Below are positions 25,974 to 33,978 of a DNA stretch of 54,077 bases, piece after piece. The notes below the pieces were generated by a model. It was not told the DNA's origin. It worked only from the letters and a program-made list of their open reading frames with translations, and did no database searches. How positions within the stretch are numbered: the first letter of the stretch is position 1; every line of letters begins with the position of its first letter. A program made the translations under genes and the position numbers. Source of the stretch: DATKWD01 sp035529695 (GTDB lineage: Bacteria > Actinomycetota > Acidimicrobiia > Acidimicrobiales > Salinilacustritrichaceae); contig DATKWD010000152.1 in the NCBI GenBank assembly GCA_035529695.1, positions 1-54,077 of the forward strand, written 5' to 3'.

Positions 25974-26002
25974 GACTCGACCGCGGTGCCTGGACCCACC
26001 AG

Positions 26003-26019
26003 TTCAAGTGAACTCTTGA
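26003..26019. promoter_or_regulatory. ArsR operator A
   Basis: TCAAG at 26004-26008 and CTTGA at 26015-26019 form an inverted repeat with a six-base spacer, overlapping a TTGACA -35 box at 26016-26021. The same half-sites and spacer recur in site B, centred 42 bp (four helical turns) downstream. Confidence 0.7.
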
Positions 26020-26045
26020 CAAGACGGGCTGGCCTCCGCGACTAT
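26016..26045 (+). promoter_or_regulatory. sigma-70-like promoter for the MFS gene
   Basis: A consensus TTGACA at 26016-26021 is followed after 18 bases by GACTAT at 26040-26045. The local base composition is clearly less GC-rich than the flanking genes. The -35 overlaps operator A and the -10 abuts operator B. Confidence 0.6.
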
Positions 26046-26063
26046 TCAAGTTACTGCTTGAAT
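26044..26063. promoter_or_regulatory. ArsR operator B
   Basis: ATTCAAG (26044-26050) and CTTGAAT (26057-26063) are perfect inverted repeats around a six-base spacer. The site covers the likely transcription start of the MFS gene, a classic repressor position. Confidence 0.75.
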
Positions 26064-26090
26064 ATACCGATGCGAGTCAGGGAGTGCCAC

Positions 26091-27389
26091 GTGGAGACCA
26101 TCAGCATCGTCGGGGACTCCGCCGGATCGCCCGGACCCCGCCAGATCCGGCTCGGCCTGCGCGAGAACCTCGCCCAGTTCGGGCTGCTCGTCGGCGTCAA
26201 TGCGCTCGTCGGCGGCATGATCGGTCAAGAACGCACCGTCCTGCCGCTCCTCGCCGAGGACGAGTTCGGACTGACTGCGTTCACCGCCACCTTGACGTTC
26301 ATCGCTGCGTTCGGCGCCGTGAAGGCGATCACCAACTTCTTCGCCGGGACCCTCTCGGACCGCTACGGCCGCAAACCGGTACTCGTCACGGGTTGGCTCT
26401 TCGCACTCCCGGTCCCCATCATCTTGATCTGGGCGCCCTCGTGGGAATGGGTCATCGTCGCCAACGTGTTCCTCGGCATCAACCAAGGCCTCGCCTGGTC
26501 GACCACCGTCATCATGAAGATCGACCTCGTCGGCCCCGGACGACGCGGTTTCGCCATGGGCCTCAACGAAGCCGCCGGCTACGGAGCAGTCGCCGCCACC
26601 GCACTCGCCACCGGCTGGATCGCCGACGCCCACGGGCTCCGACCCGCACCGTTCTTCCTCGGGCTCGTGTTCGCCGGACTCGGACTCGGCATCTCGACGC
26701 TCTTCGTCAGAGAAACCCGCGACCACGCGCGGCTCGAAGCCACCAACCACGACCCGGCGAAGCACGCGCCCGCCCGACACGACCTCGGCACTCGCGACGT
26801 CTTCGTCCTCACCAGTTTCACCGAGAAGGCCCTTTCGTCCGCCAGCCAAGCCGGCCTCGTCAACAATCTCAACGACGGACTCGCATGGGGCCTGTTTCCC
26901 ATCTTCTTCGCAGCCGGGGGACTCTCGATCGGTCGCATCGGAGTCCTGGCCGCGATCTACCCCGCGGTCTGGGGACTCGGCCAACTCGTCACCGGCGGAC
27001 TCTCCGACCGGATCGGCCGCAAACCACTCATCGCCGGCGGCATGCTCACCCAAGCCACTGCAATCGCCATGATCGCCGCCACATCGGGCTTCTGGCCATG
27101 GGCACTCGGCGCAGCCCTCCTCGGAGCGGGAACCGCCATGGTCTACCCCACACTCCTTGCGGCCATCGGCGACGTCGCCCACCCCAATTGGCGAGCCCGA
27201 TCAGTGGGCGTCTACCGGCTGTGGCGAGACGGCGGGTTCGCCGTCGGCGCACTCGTCGCCGGGCTGATCGCCGACGCCGCCTCGATCGAAGCCGCCATCT
27301 GGGCGGTCGCCGCACTCACTGCCGCCTCCGGAGTGATCGTGATGGCGAGGATGTACGAAACCCACCCCCCTCTCGCCACCGAGGCGTGA
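26091..27389 (+). CDS. MFS transporter
   Basis: 432 residues from GTG 26091, chosen because AGGGAG at 26079-26084 is well spaced; ATG 26070 is the alternative and would add seven residues. Twelve hydrophobic segments are apparent, with the family loop motif in GTLSDRYGRKPVL between helices 2 and 3 and its repeat GGLSDRIGRKPLI in the second half. Two-half symmetry and length fit a drug- or metabolite-exporting major facilitator. Being divergently paired with a sulfur-sensing type repressor, it may export a toxic anion or sulfur compound. Substrate unknown. Confidence 0.92.
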   Translation: METISIVGDSAGSPGPRQIRLGLRENLAQFGLLVGVNALVGGMIGQERTVLPLLAEDEFGLTAFTATLTFIAAFGAVKAITNFFAGTLSDRYGRKPVLVTGWLFALPVPIILIWAPSWEWVIVANVFLGINQGLAWSTTVIMKIDLVGPGRRGFAMGLNEAAGYGAVAATALATGWIADAHGLRPAPFFLGLVFAGLGLGISTLFVRETRDHARLEATNHDPAKHAPARHDLGTRDVFVLTSFTEKALSSASQAGLVNNLNDGLAWGLFPIFFAAGGLSIGRIGVLAAIYPAVWGLGQLVTGGLSDRIGRKPLIAGGMLTQATAIAMIAATSGFWPWALGAALLGAGTAMVYPTLLAAIGDVAHPNWRARSVGVYRLWRDGGFAVGALVAGLIADAASIEAAIWAVAALTAASGVIVMARMYETHPPLATEA

Positions 27390-27578
27390 ACACACGTGCA
27401 GACCCAGACACGACGGCGTGCCGTTGTCCGTGACAGCACCTGAGCGCCGAGCCGATCGCCCCGCCGGCGGTCGGGCCATCGCCGTTGAAGGGACCGTTCG
27501 GCAGAACGGCCTTCCGTCGGTTCCCGAGGGCCTCGGGCAGACCACGGACGGCGGTTCGACGGCCGGCGACCGCGCGAC

Positions 27579-28133
27579 ATGCGCGATGCTCACGGGGTGA
27601 ACTCGAGTACTGATGACCAGGATGACGTCGGTTTCTGGACACTCGTCGTCGAGGACTGGCGGACGCACCACTCTCGTTGGACACAGCCGGGGTTCCGGGC
27701 GTTGTTCATGTACCGGTTCGGCCGCTGGCGAATGGGCATCGAGCCGCGCGTCCTGCGGATTCCCTTCAGCCGTCTCTATTGGTTCATGCACCGGTACGTG
27801 CGGAACCACTACACGATCGAGTTGCACGCAACCGCGAAGATCGGGCGCCGGCTGCTCATCGCACACCCCGGCGCGGTGATCATCCACGAGCACTCCACGA
27901 TCGGAGACGACTGCATCATCCGCCAGGGGGTCACGCTCGGCGCTGCGGATGAGTGGGCGGAGGATCGTGCCCCGGTGCTGGGCGACCGGGTCAACGTCGG
28001 AGCGGGCGCCATGCTGCTCGGACGAATCCGCATCGGCGACGACGTTCGTATCGGACCCAACGCGGTCGTGATCCGGAACATCCCCTCCAACTCGACGGTG
28101 GCTCCCGCGCCGATACGGGTCATCCAGCTCTGA
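27579..28133 (+). CDS. serine O-acetyltransferase-like hexapeptide acyltransferase
   Basis: 184 residues from ATG 27579; GTG 27597 would give 178 and neither has a strong ribosome site. The left-handed beta-helix of the CysE/LbH type is evident from HATAKIGRRLLIAHPGAVII, HEHSTIGDDCIIRQGVTLG and a terminal VGAGAMLLGRIRIGDDVRIG. HPGA and the following catalytic-type His fit acetyl transfer to serine, but the N-terminal helices are shorter than in CysE. Its stop overlaps the next start (TGATG) and it forms a three-gene unit with FkbH- and ACP-like genes, so its acyl donor may be that ACP rather than acetyl-CoA. Confidence 0.82.
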   Translation: MRDAHGVNSSTDDQDDVGFWTLVVEDWRTHHSRWTQPGFRALFMYRFGRWRMGIEPRVLRIPFSRLYWFMHRYVRNHYTIELHATAKIGRRLLIAHPGAVIIHEHSTIGDDCIIRQGVTLGAADEWAEDRAPVLGDRVNVGAGAMLLGRIRIGDDVRIGPNAVVIRNIPSNSTVAPAPIRVIQL

Positions 28134-30052
28134 TGACGGGCGACGACCTCGACACCCTCGAGGCCGCGGCCCTCGCGTCCGAGGTCCCCGACCCCGCCGC
28201 CGCGCTCGACCTGGCGCGTGCCCTCCTTCGCTCCGGCGACAATCCGGGAGCGCGGCGATGGGCAGCGCAGGTCGCATCTGCGAGCGAGGAGTTCGGTCCG
28301 TGGACCGCCGCGGCCACCGTCTACGGCCAGGCGCAGGATGCATCGGACCCGTCCGACCGCTTGGTCCGCCTCGCGCTGCTGGGGAGCTCGACCACCACGC
28401 AGCTGGCGCCGATGCTGCGTCTGGCCGGGGCACCGTGGAGCATCGACGTCACGGTTTCCGAGCCGCCGTACGGCCAGTTCGAACAGGAGATTCTCGACCC
28501 GAGCAGCGGCACCTGGGCATTCGACCCGACCGCTGTCGTCCTGGCTGTTCATCACGGAGCCACCCGGCTCGCCGAGGGTCCCAGTGACGACCCAGCGGGC
28601 AGCCTGGCCGAGGAACGTGACCGGTGGCTGTCGCTCTGGGCCGCGGCGCAGAGCCAGAGCACTGCGCACATCGTGCAGCACCTCTTCGCCATTCCGCCGA
28701 CCCGCCCGTTCGGGCACCTGACACCGGGGCGGCATGACACCCGAGCACGCCTGCTCGCCGATCTCAACCACCTCCTCGCCGAAGCCGCCGCGGGAAGCGT
28801 CGGCGTCGTCGACTGCGAGCACCTCGCCTCGATGCACGGCAAGGAGCGCTGGTTCGACGAGCGCTACTGGTTCGCGGCGAAACAGGCCGTGGGTCTGAGC
28901 GCGCTGCCGACCCTCGCTCGCCACACGATGGCGGTGATCGCCGCGCAGATGGGCCTCACTCGCAAATGTGTGGTCGTCGACCTCGACAACACCCTGTGGG
29001 GCGGCGTGGTCGGCGAGGTGGGGCCGATGGGCGTTGCCCTCGGGCCCGATGGCGGCGCCCGCGGCGAGGCGTTCTCGGCGTTCCAGGACCAGCTCCTTTC
29101 GCTTCGTCGACGGGGTGTCCTCCTCGCCGTCGCCTCCAAGAACGACGAAGCGGTGGTGCGGGAGGTGTTCGAGACGAACCCTGCGATGCGAATCACCCTC
29201 GACGACGTGTCGGCCTGGGAGGTCGGCTGGAACCCGAAACCCGAAAGCGTCGAGCGTCTGGCCGCAACACTGTCGCTCGGTCTGGACAGCCTCGTCTTCG
29301 TCGATGACAACCCGGCCGAGCGCGAAGCCGTGCGCCAGGCCCTGCCGGAGGTCGACGTCGTGGTCCTCGGCGACGACCCCGCCACGTACGGGCGGGCACT
29401 CGACCGCTACCTCGGGTTCGAGCCTGCGATGGTGACCGCCGAAGACCTCGGCCGCGCCGCGAGCTACCGGGCCAAGGCTGCGACCTCACACGCCCGAAGC
29501 ACGTCGGCAACGCTCGATGACTTCCTCGAGAGCCTCGACATGATCGCCGAGATCGACGATGTCGGGCCCGATCAGGTCGCTCGCGTGCACCAACTGATCA
29601 ACAAGACGAACCAGTTCAACCTCACGACACGCCGGCACGACCTCGGCACGGTGACCGAGTTCGCGAACCGAGCCGATGCAGTGTGCCTCCGGCTCCACCT
29701 CCGCGACCGGTTCGCCGATCACGGGCTCGTCGCCGTGCTGGTCGGCGTTCAGGAGGGCGAGGTGCTCGACATCGACACGCTGCTCATGAGCTGCCGGGTG
29801 ATCGGCAGAACGGCCGAGACGGCGCTGCTCGGCGCTGCGGTTCGGCGGGCCGCTGATCTGGGCTGTACCACGATCCGGGGGACCTACGAGCCGACCAGCC
29901 GCAACGCCCTCGTCGCCGACTTCTACGACAACCACCACTTCGCTCTGGTCTCGACATCAGACGAGGGGACGTCGGTGTGGGAGCATCAACTCGCCGACGG
30001 GGCCGCGATGCCGACCCCGCACATCCACCTCACCAGCCCAACGGACCCGTGA
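28133..30052 (+). CDS. FkbH-like HAD-IIIC family protein
   Basis: 639 residues from ATG 28133. The N-terminal ~260 residues are an SGNH-like region (LLGSSTTTQL, then YGQFEQEIL). The HAD domain begins with VVDLDNTLWGG (Asp283, Asp285) followed by ASKNDE and VFVDDNPAERE. A GNAT-like C-terminal domain runs from about 470 (INKTNQFNLTTRR and GTYEPTSRNALVADFYDNHHF). FkbH proteins load a D-glyceryl unit from 1,3-bisphosphoglycerate onto an acyl carrier protein. The next gene overlaps by four bases and encodes such a carrier, which supports this role. Confidence 0.88.
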   Translation: MTGDDLDTLEAAALASEVPDPAAALDLARALLRSGDNPGARRWAAQVASASEEFGPWTAAATVYGQAQDASDPSDRLVRLALLGSSTTTQLAPMLRLAGAPWSIDVTVSEPPYGQFEQEILDPSSGTWAFDPTAVVLAVHHGATRLAEGPSDDPAGSLAEERDRWLSLWAAAQSQSTAHIVQHLFAIPPTRPFGHLTPGRHDTRARLLADLNHLLAEAAAGSVGVVDCEHLASMHGKERWFDERYWFAAKQAVGLSALPTLARHTMAVIAAQMGLTRKCVVVDLDNTLWGGVVGEVGPMGVALGPDGGARGEAFSAFQDQLLSLRRRGVLLAVASKNDEAVVREVFETNPAMRITLDDVSAWEVGWNPKPESVERLAATLSLGLDSLVFVDDNPAEREAVRQALPEVDVVVLGDDPATYGRALDRYLGFEPAMVTAEDLGRAASYRAKAATSHARSTSATLDDFLESLDMIAEIDDVGPDQVARVHQLINKTNQFNLTTRRHDLGTVTEFANRADAVCLRLHLRDRFADHGLVAVLVGVQEGEVLDIDTLLMSCRVIGRTAETALLGAAVRRAADLGCTTIRGTYEPTSRNALVADFYDNHHFALVSTSDEGTSVWEHQLADGAAMPTPHIHLTSPTDP

Positions 30053-30285
30053 CCCTCGACGAACGACTGCTCAAGGTCTTCCACGACATCTTCGACGACA
30101 CCGTCGAGTTGCGTGACGACACGACCGCCGACGACATCGAGGACTGGGACTCGTTGCATCACATCAACCTGATGTATCTCATCGAGGAGGAGTTCGGCGT
30201 GCAGTTCGTAGGCAACCAACTTGCCGAGATGGCCGACATCGGCGAGCTCAAGGCATTCCTCGCCGACCACTCCCGCCGCACCTGA
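30049..30285 (+). CDS. acyl carrier protein
   Basis: 78 residues from GTG 30049, overlapping the FkbH stop (GTGA). The phosphopantetheine site is DWDSLHHIN with Ser35, and helices 2 and 3 are acidic (LMYLIEEEFG), as in carrier proteins that dock partner enzymes. A separate ACP right behind FkbH is the usual arrangement for glyceryl-ACP formation. It needs a phosphopantetheinyl transferase from elsewhere. Confidence 0.9.
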   Translation: MTLDERLLKVFHDIFDDTVELRDDTTADDIEDWDSLHHINLMYLIEEEFGVQFVGNQLAEMADIGELKAFLADHSRRT

Positions 30286-30429
30286 GCCTCGCACCTCTGT
30301 CAGTGAGCCCACGACGACGGCGTGGTCGATCTCGTCGGTGTGGTCGAAAGCGACGAAGGCTCTGGCGGCAGCGTCGGGGACGTGTCGGGACAGGCCGCTA
30401 CGATCTGCCGTCCCGATCAGGAGGAGCAC

Positions 30430-30852
30430 ATGGCCCGAGACGAACAGCCCTCAGACCGAGACGCGCAGACCGGCGAGGAGACCGACGACGCCGACGTCGA
30501 CGTCGAAGTGGTGGGAGTGGACATCGACGGCGATGGCACGATCGACGCGGTCGTCACCAGGGTGACCGAGTCGGCCGACTTCGACGGCGACGGTCAGCCC
30601 GACATCGTCGCGGTGACCGAGATCGCCGAGATCGACCTCGACGGCGACGGCGTCGCCGACATCGTCGAGACCACCCGGACCGTCTTGAGTGACGTCGACG
30701 GCGATGGGATCGCCGACGCGGTGGAAGTCACCCAGGTCACCGAGGTCGACCTGGACGGCGACGGCGTCGCCGACATCGTCGAGGTGGTCGAGGGTGACGT
30801 CACGAACCTCCGAGGATCGAACGCACCCGCCGAAGACGACAACGCGGACTGA
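30430..30852 (+). CDS. cytosolic five-repeat DxDGDG calcium-binding-like protein
   Basis: 140 residues from ATG 30430, with an AGGAGGAG ribosome site at 30419-30426. Five DxDGDGxxD loops begin at residues 31, 50, 69, 88 and 107, so the repeat is exactly 19 residues (57 bases). Each loop is followed by a short hydrophobic/acidic strand such as IVEVTEVD. The loop resembles the calcium loops of EF-hands, thrombospondin type 3 and dockerins. There is no signal peptide or membrane segment. The flanks are acidic and disordered. Likely a Ca2+ or other divalent-ion binder; partner unknown. Confidence 0.85.
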   Translation: MARDEQPSDRDAQTGEETDDADVDVEVVGVDIDGDGTIDAVVTRVTESADFDGDGQPDIVAVTEIAEIDLDGDGVADIVETTRTVLSDVDGDGIADAVEVTQVTEVDLDGDGVADIVEVVEGDVTNLRGSNAPAEDDNAD

Positions 30853-30950
30853 ACACCGCCATCGCAACCAGGAGGTTGTGGTTCCGCCCCGTCCCATCTC
30901 GCGGGTGGTCGGTCGACGACCTCCTTGGGCATCACAGGTACTCTGCGGCG

Positions 30951-32288
30951 ATGCCGGACGGCCCGTCAGATCTCGCGGCTCCTGATCCGGCTTCGATGTT
31001 GAGGAGCCCGGCCTACGTCGGGTTGTTGGTGCTGGGAGCGATCACGGGTGTTCCGGTCGCGGCGGTTGCCTACTTCTTCCTCCAAGCCGTCGCTGAAGCC
31101 CAGAAGTACGTGTTCACGACGCTTCCGAACGATCTCGGGTTCGACGGTCAGCCCGGGTGGTGGCCGATCCTGCCGCTGGCGCTCAGCGGCCTGCTCGTCG
31201 CGCTCACGATCAAGCACCTACCCGGCGAGGCCGGACACAAGCCGGCGGAAGGGTTCAAGACCGGCGGCCCCGTCGCGCCGATCGATCTGCCCGGAATCAT
31301 CGCCGCTTCGTTCTTGACCCTGAGCCTCGGCGTGGTCCTGGGACCCGAGGCACCGTTGATCGCGATCGGGAGCGGGATGGGGGTGCTCGCCGTTCACCTG
31401 TTCAAGCGCGATGCGCCCGCAACAGCAGCGATGGTGATCGGTGGTGCCGGAAGCTTCGCTGCGATCGCGACCTTGCTCGGTTCGCCACTTGCCGGCGCGT
31501 TCTTGCTGATGGAGGCAGCCGGTCTCGGTGGCGCCATGATGGGCGTCGTCCTGGTGCCCGGCTTGCTGGCTGCTGGGATCGGATCGTTGATCTTTGTCGG
31601 CCTGGACAACTGGACCGGGTTCGGGACGTTCTCGTTGGCGATCTCGGATATCCCGACCACTGGTCCACCGACGCTTTCCCAGTTCGGCTGGGCAGTGGTC
31701 ATCGGTGTGTTGGCAGCGGTGGTCGGTACTGGCATCACCAGGATCGCGCTGTTCTTCCAGCCGATCATCGAGCGCCGCATGGTGCTGCTGATGCCAGTCG
31801 TCGGGGCCTGCATCGGCGTGATCACCCTCGGTTTCGTCACCGCGACCGACCGGACGTCTGCGGATGTTCTCTTCTCAGGTCAGGACCAGTTGGCGCCGCT
31901 GATCAACGATGCGTCGAGCTGGACCGTTGGTGCCCTGCTGCTCGTGGTCCTCTGCAAGTCGTTGGCGTACGCCGCAGCCCTGACGAGCTTCCGGGGCGGG
32001 CCGGTGTTCCCTGGCATGTTCATCGGCGCTGCCGGCGGCATCGCCCTCTCGCATCTGCCCGGACTCCCGATGATTGCCGGTGCCGCGATGGGGATTGGCG
32101 CGATGTCGGTGGCGATGCTCGGCCTGCCACTCGTGTCGGTCTTGCTGCCCATGGTGTTCCTCCAAGCCGACGGGCTCGAGTTGACCCCAGTCGTGATCGT
32201 GGCCGTTGTCGTCTCCTACGTCGTGTCCGTTCGGCTTCGGCCGGTGTCAGCTCCGACGACGTCGCCCGCCGGCGCCGAGACGTCCTGA
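30951..32288 (+). CDS. ClC family chloride channel / antiporter
   Basis: 445 residues from ATG 30951. The selectivity landmarks are LGPEAPL (the GREGP equivalent, keeping the gating Glu), GSPLAGAFLLME and RGGPVFPGMFIGA. About ten hydrophobic helices follow the ClC inverted-repeat pattern. There is no C-terminal CBS pair. The protein would move Cl- across the inner membrane, possibly coupled to H+. Confidence 0.9.
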   Translation: MPDGPSDLAAPDPASMLRSPAYVGLLVLGAITGVPVAAVAYFFLQAVAEAQKYVFTTLPNDLGFDGQPGWWPILPLALSGLLVALTIKHLPGEAGHKPAEGFKTGGPVAPIDLPGIIAASFLTLSLGVVLGPEAPLIAIGSGMGVLAVHLFKRDAPATAAMVIGGAGSFAAIATLLGSPLAGAFLLMEAAGLGGAMMGVVLVPGLLAAGIGSLIFVGLDNWTGFGTFSLAISDIPTTGPPTLSQFGWAVVIGVLAAVVGTGITRIALFFQPIIERRMVLLMPVVGACIGVITLGFVTATDRTSADVLFSGQDQLAPLINDASSWTVGALLLVVLCKSLAYAAALTSFRGGPVFPGMFIGAAGGIALSHLPGLPMIAGAAMGIGAMSVAMLGLPLVSVLLPMVFLQADGLELTPVVIVAVVVSYVVSVRLRPVSAPTTSPAGAETS

Positions 32289-32498
32289 ACCCAGCCCATC
32301 GGGGAAGCCCATCCGACGACCTCGCTCCGTCGAAGTCGACGCCTCGTCGGTAGAGAGAGACGGCGCACGACAAGCGACCGGCCCGAGTTCCTGATTCGCC
32401 CATTGTGGGCGATGCCGGGACGCCCCGTGAGCACTACCGTCCCACATCGACGCGTCGTGCGTCTTCGTTCAGCCCAGCGCCCGGAGGACAACCAGACC

Positions 32499-33917
32499 AT
32501 GAGGTCGGACCTGCAGCAATCGACGGCATCGGACCTCTCCGCGACGGGGGCCACACACGGGAAGGCGGCACGGAGCCAGCGGCCGCGTTCATCGTTCGGC
32601 GAGTGGGTACCGCGGCCCGACCGGGCCAATCCGGTCGAGATCCTCGAACTGCAAGCCCGTACGAGGGTGCCCGAGTTGGTTCCCATCCGCTACGGGCGGA
32701 TGATCGCCTCGCCGTTCACCTTCTTCCGCGGGGCTGCGGCGATCATGGCCGCCGACATCGGAGTCGGGCCGTCCACGGGTCTCCGGGTCCAATTGTGTGG
32801 CGACGCCCACCTGTCGAACTTCGGTGGCTTCGCCGCACCCGACCGACGGCTCGTGTTCGGCATGAACGACTTCGACGAGACCCACCCCGGCCCGTTCGAG
32901 TGGGACCTGCAGCGTCTGGCGGCAAGCTTCGAGATCGCCGGGCGGGACCTCGGCTTGAACGACAAGCAGCGCACGGCAACGGTGCAGCGGGTCGTGAAGA
33001 CCTACGGGCGCACGATGCGGGACTTCGCGTCGTCGACACCTCTCGACGTCTGGTACTCCCGACTCGATCTCGACGGTCTGGTCGCAATGATCGGGCCGGA
33101 AGTGGGGCAGAAGGTCATCAAGACGTTGCGTCGAAGAGCCGACAAGGCCCAGCGCAAGGATCGGTACCGGGCGCTCGACCGATTGACCGAGCGTGCTGGC
33201 GACGGCGGGCTTCGGTTCGTGAGCGATCCGCCGCTGCTGGTCCCGGCCGAGGAGCTCTTCGACGAATCGGGCGCGACTGAACTCCACGACACCGTCCAAC
33301 GCGTCCTCTTGGACTACCGCGACACCCTGGACTTCAAGAACCGCCACCTCCTCGATCAGTACTCCTTCGTGCATCTCGCCCGGAAGGTCGTCGGAGTCGG
33401 GAGCGTGGGCACACGTGCGTGGGTCGTTCTGCTGGTCGGACGCGACCTGGGCGATCCACTGTTCCTCCAGGTCAAGCAGGCCGAACCTTCGGTGCTCGAG
33501 CCGTACGCAGAGCCGTCCGCCTTCGCCAGCAACGGCGAACGAGTGGTCGCCGGCCAGAGCCTGGTGCAGGCAGCCAGCGACATCTTCCTCGGATGGAACG
33601 TCGTCACCGGTCCTGACGGTGTCACACGTGACTACTACCTCAGACAGCTCTGGGACTGGAAGGCATCGGCCGACATCGGGGCGATGAGTCCGACCGTGCT
33701 CGACGCCTACGCGCTGATCTGCGGGTGGACGCTTGCGCGGTCGCACGCTCGGACGGGCGATCGCGTGGCGCTCGCGGCGTACCTGGGCAAGAGCGACAGC
33801 TTGGCCGTGGCACTCTCGGAGTTCGCCACGGCGTATGCCGATCAGAACGAACGAGACCACGCCGCGCTCGTCGACGCGATCGCGGCAGGACGCGTCCAGG
33901 CACAGACCGACATCTGA
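32499..33917 (+). CDS. DUF2252 protein
   Basis: 472 residues from ATG 32499, with GGAGG at 32483-32487. The kinase-like DUF2252 blocks are present: RYGRMIASPFTFFRGAA, LCGDAHLSNFGGF, FGMNDFDETHPGPFEWDL and LARSHARTGD. The GDAHxxNFG and NDFDE parts mirror catalytic and metal-binding loops of aminoglycoside phosphotransferases. Its substrate is unknown. It stands alone, followed by the convergent sulfatase. Confidence 0.9.
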   Translation: MRSDLQQSTASDLSATGATHGKAARSQRPRSSFGEWVPRPDRANPVEILELQARTRVPELVPIRYGRMIASPFTFFRGAAAIMAADIGVGPSTGLRVQLCGDAHLSNFGGFAAPDRRLVFGMNDFDETHPGPFEWDLQRLAASFEIAGRDLGLNDKQRTATVQRVVKTYGRTMRDFASSTPLDVWYSRLDLDGLVAMIGPEVGQKVIKTLRRRADKAQRKDRYRALDRLTERAGDGGLRFVSDPPLLVPAEELFDESGATELHDTVQRVLLDYRDTLDFKNRHLLDQYSFVHLARKVVGVGSVGTRAWVVLLVGRDLGDPLFLQVKQAEPSVLEPYAEPSAFASNGERVVAGQSLVQAASDIFLGWNVVTGPDGVTRDYYLRQLWDWKASADIGAMSPTVLDAYALICGWTLARSHARTGDRVALAAYLGKSDSLAVALSEFATAYADQNERDHAALVDAIAAGRVQAQTDI

Positions 33918-33978
33918 CTTCCGGAACGTTCCGCGAACCGCAGTACTCGGGCGACGAATCGACGAAGTGACCGTCGGC

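Noticed and set aside
33922..33933. 12-bp perfect palindrome CGGAACGTTCCG between convergent genes
   Set aside because: It has no loop for a terminator and is single in the window; a regulatory role cannot be supported.
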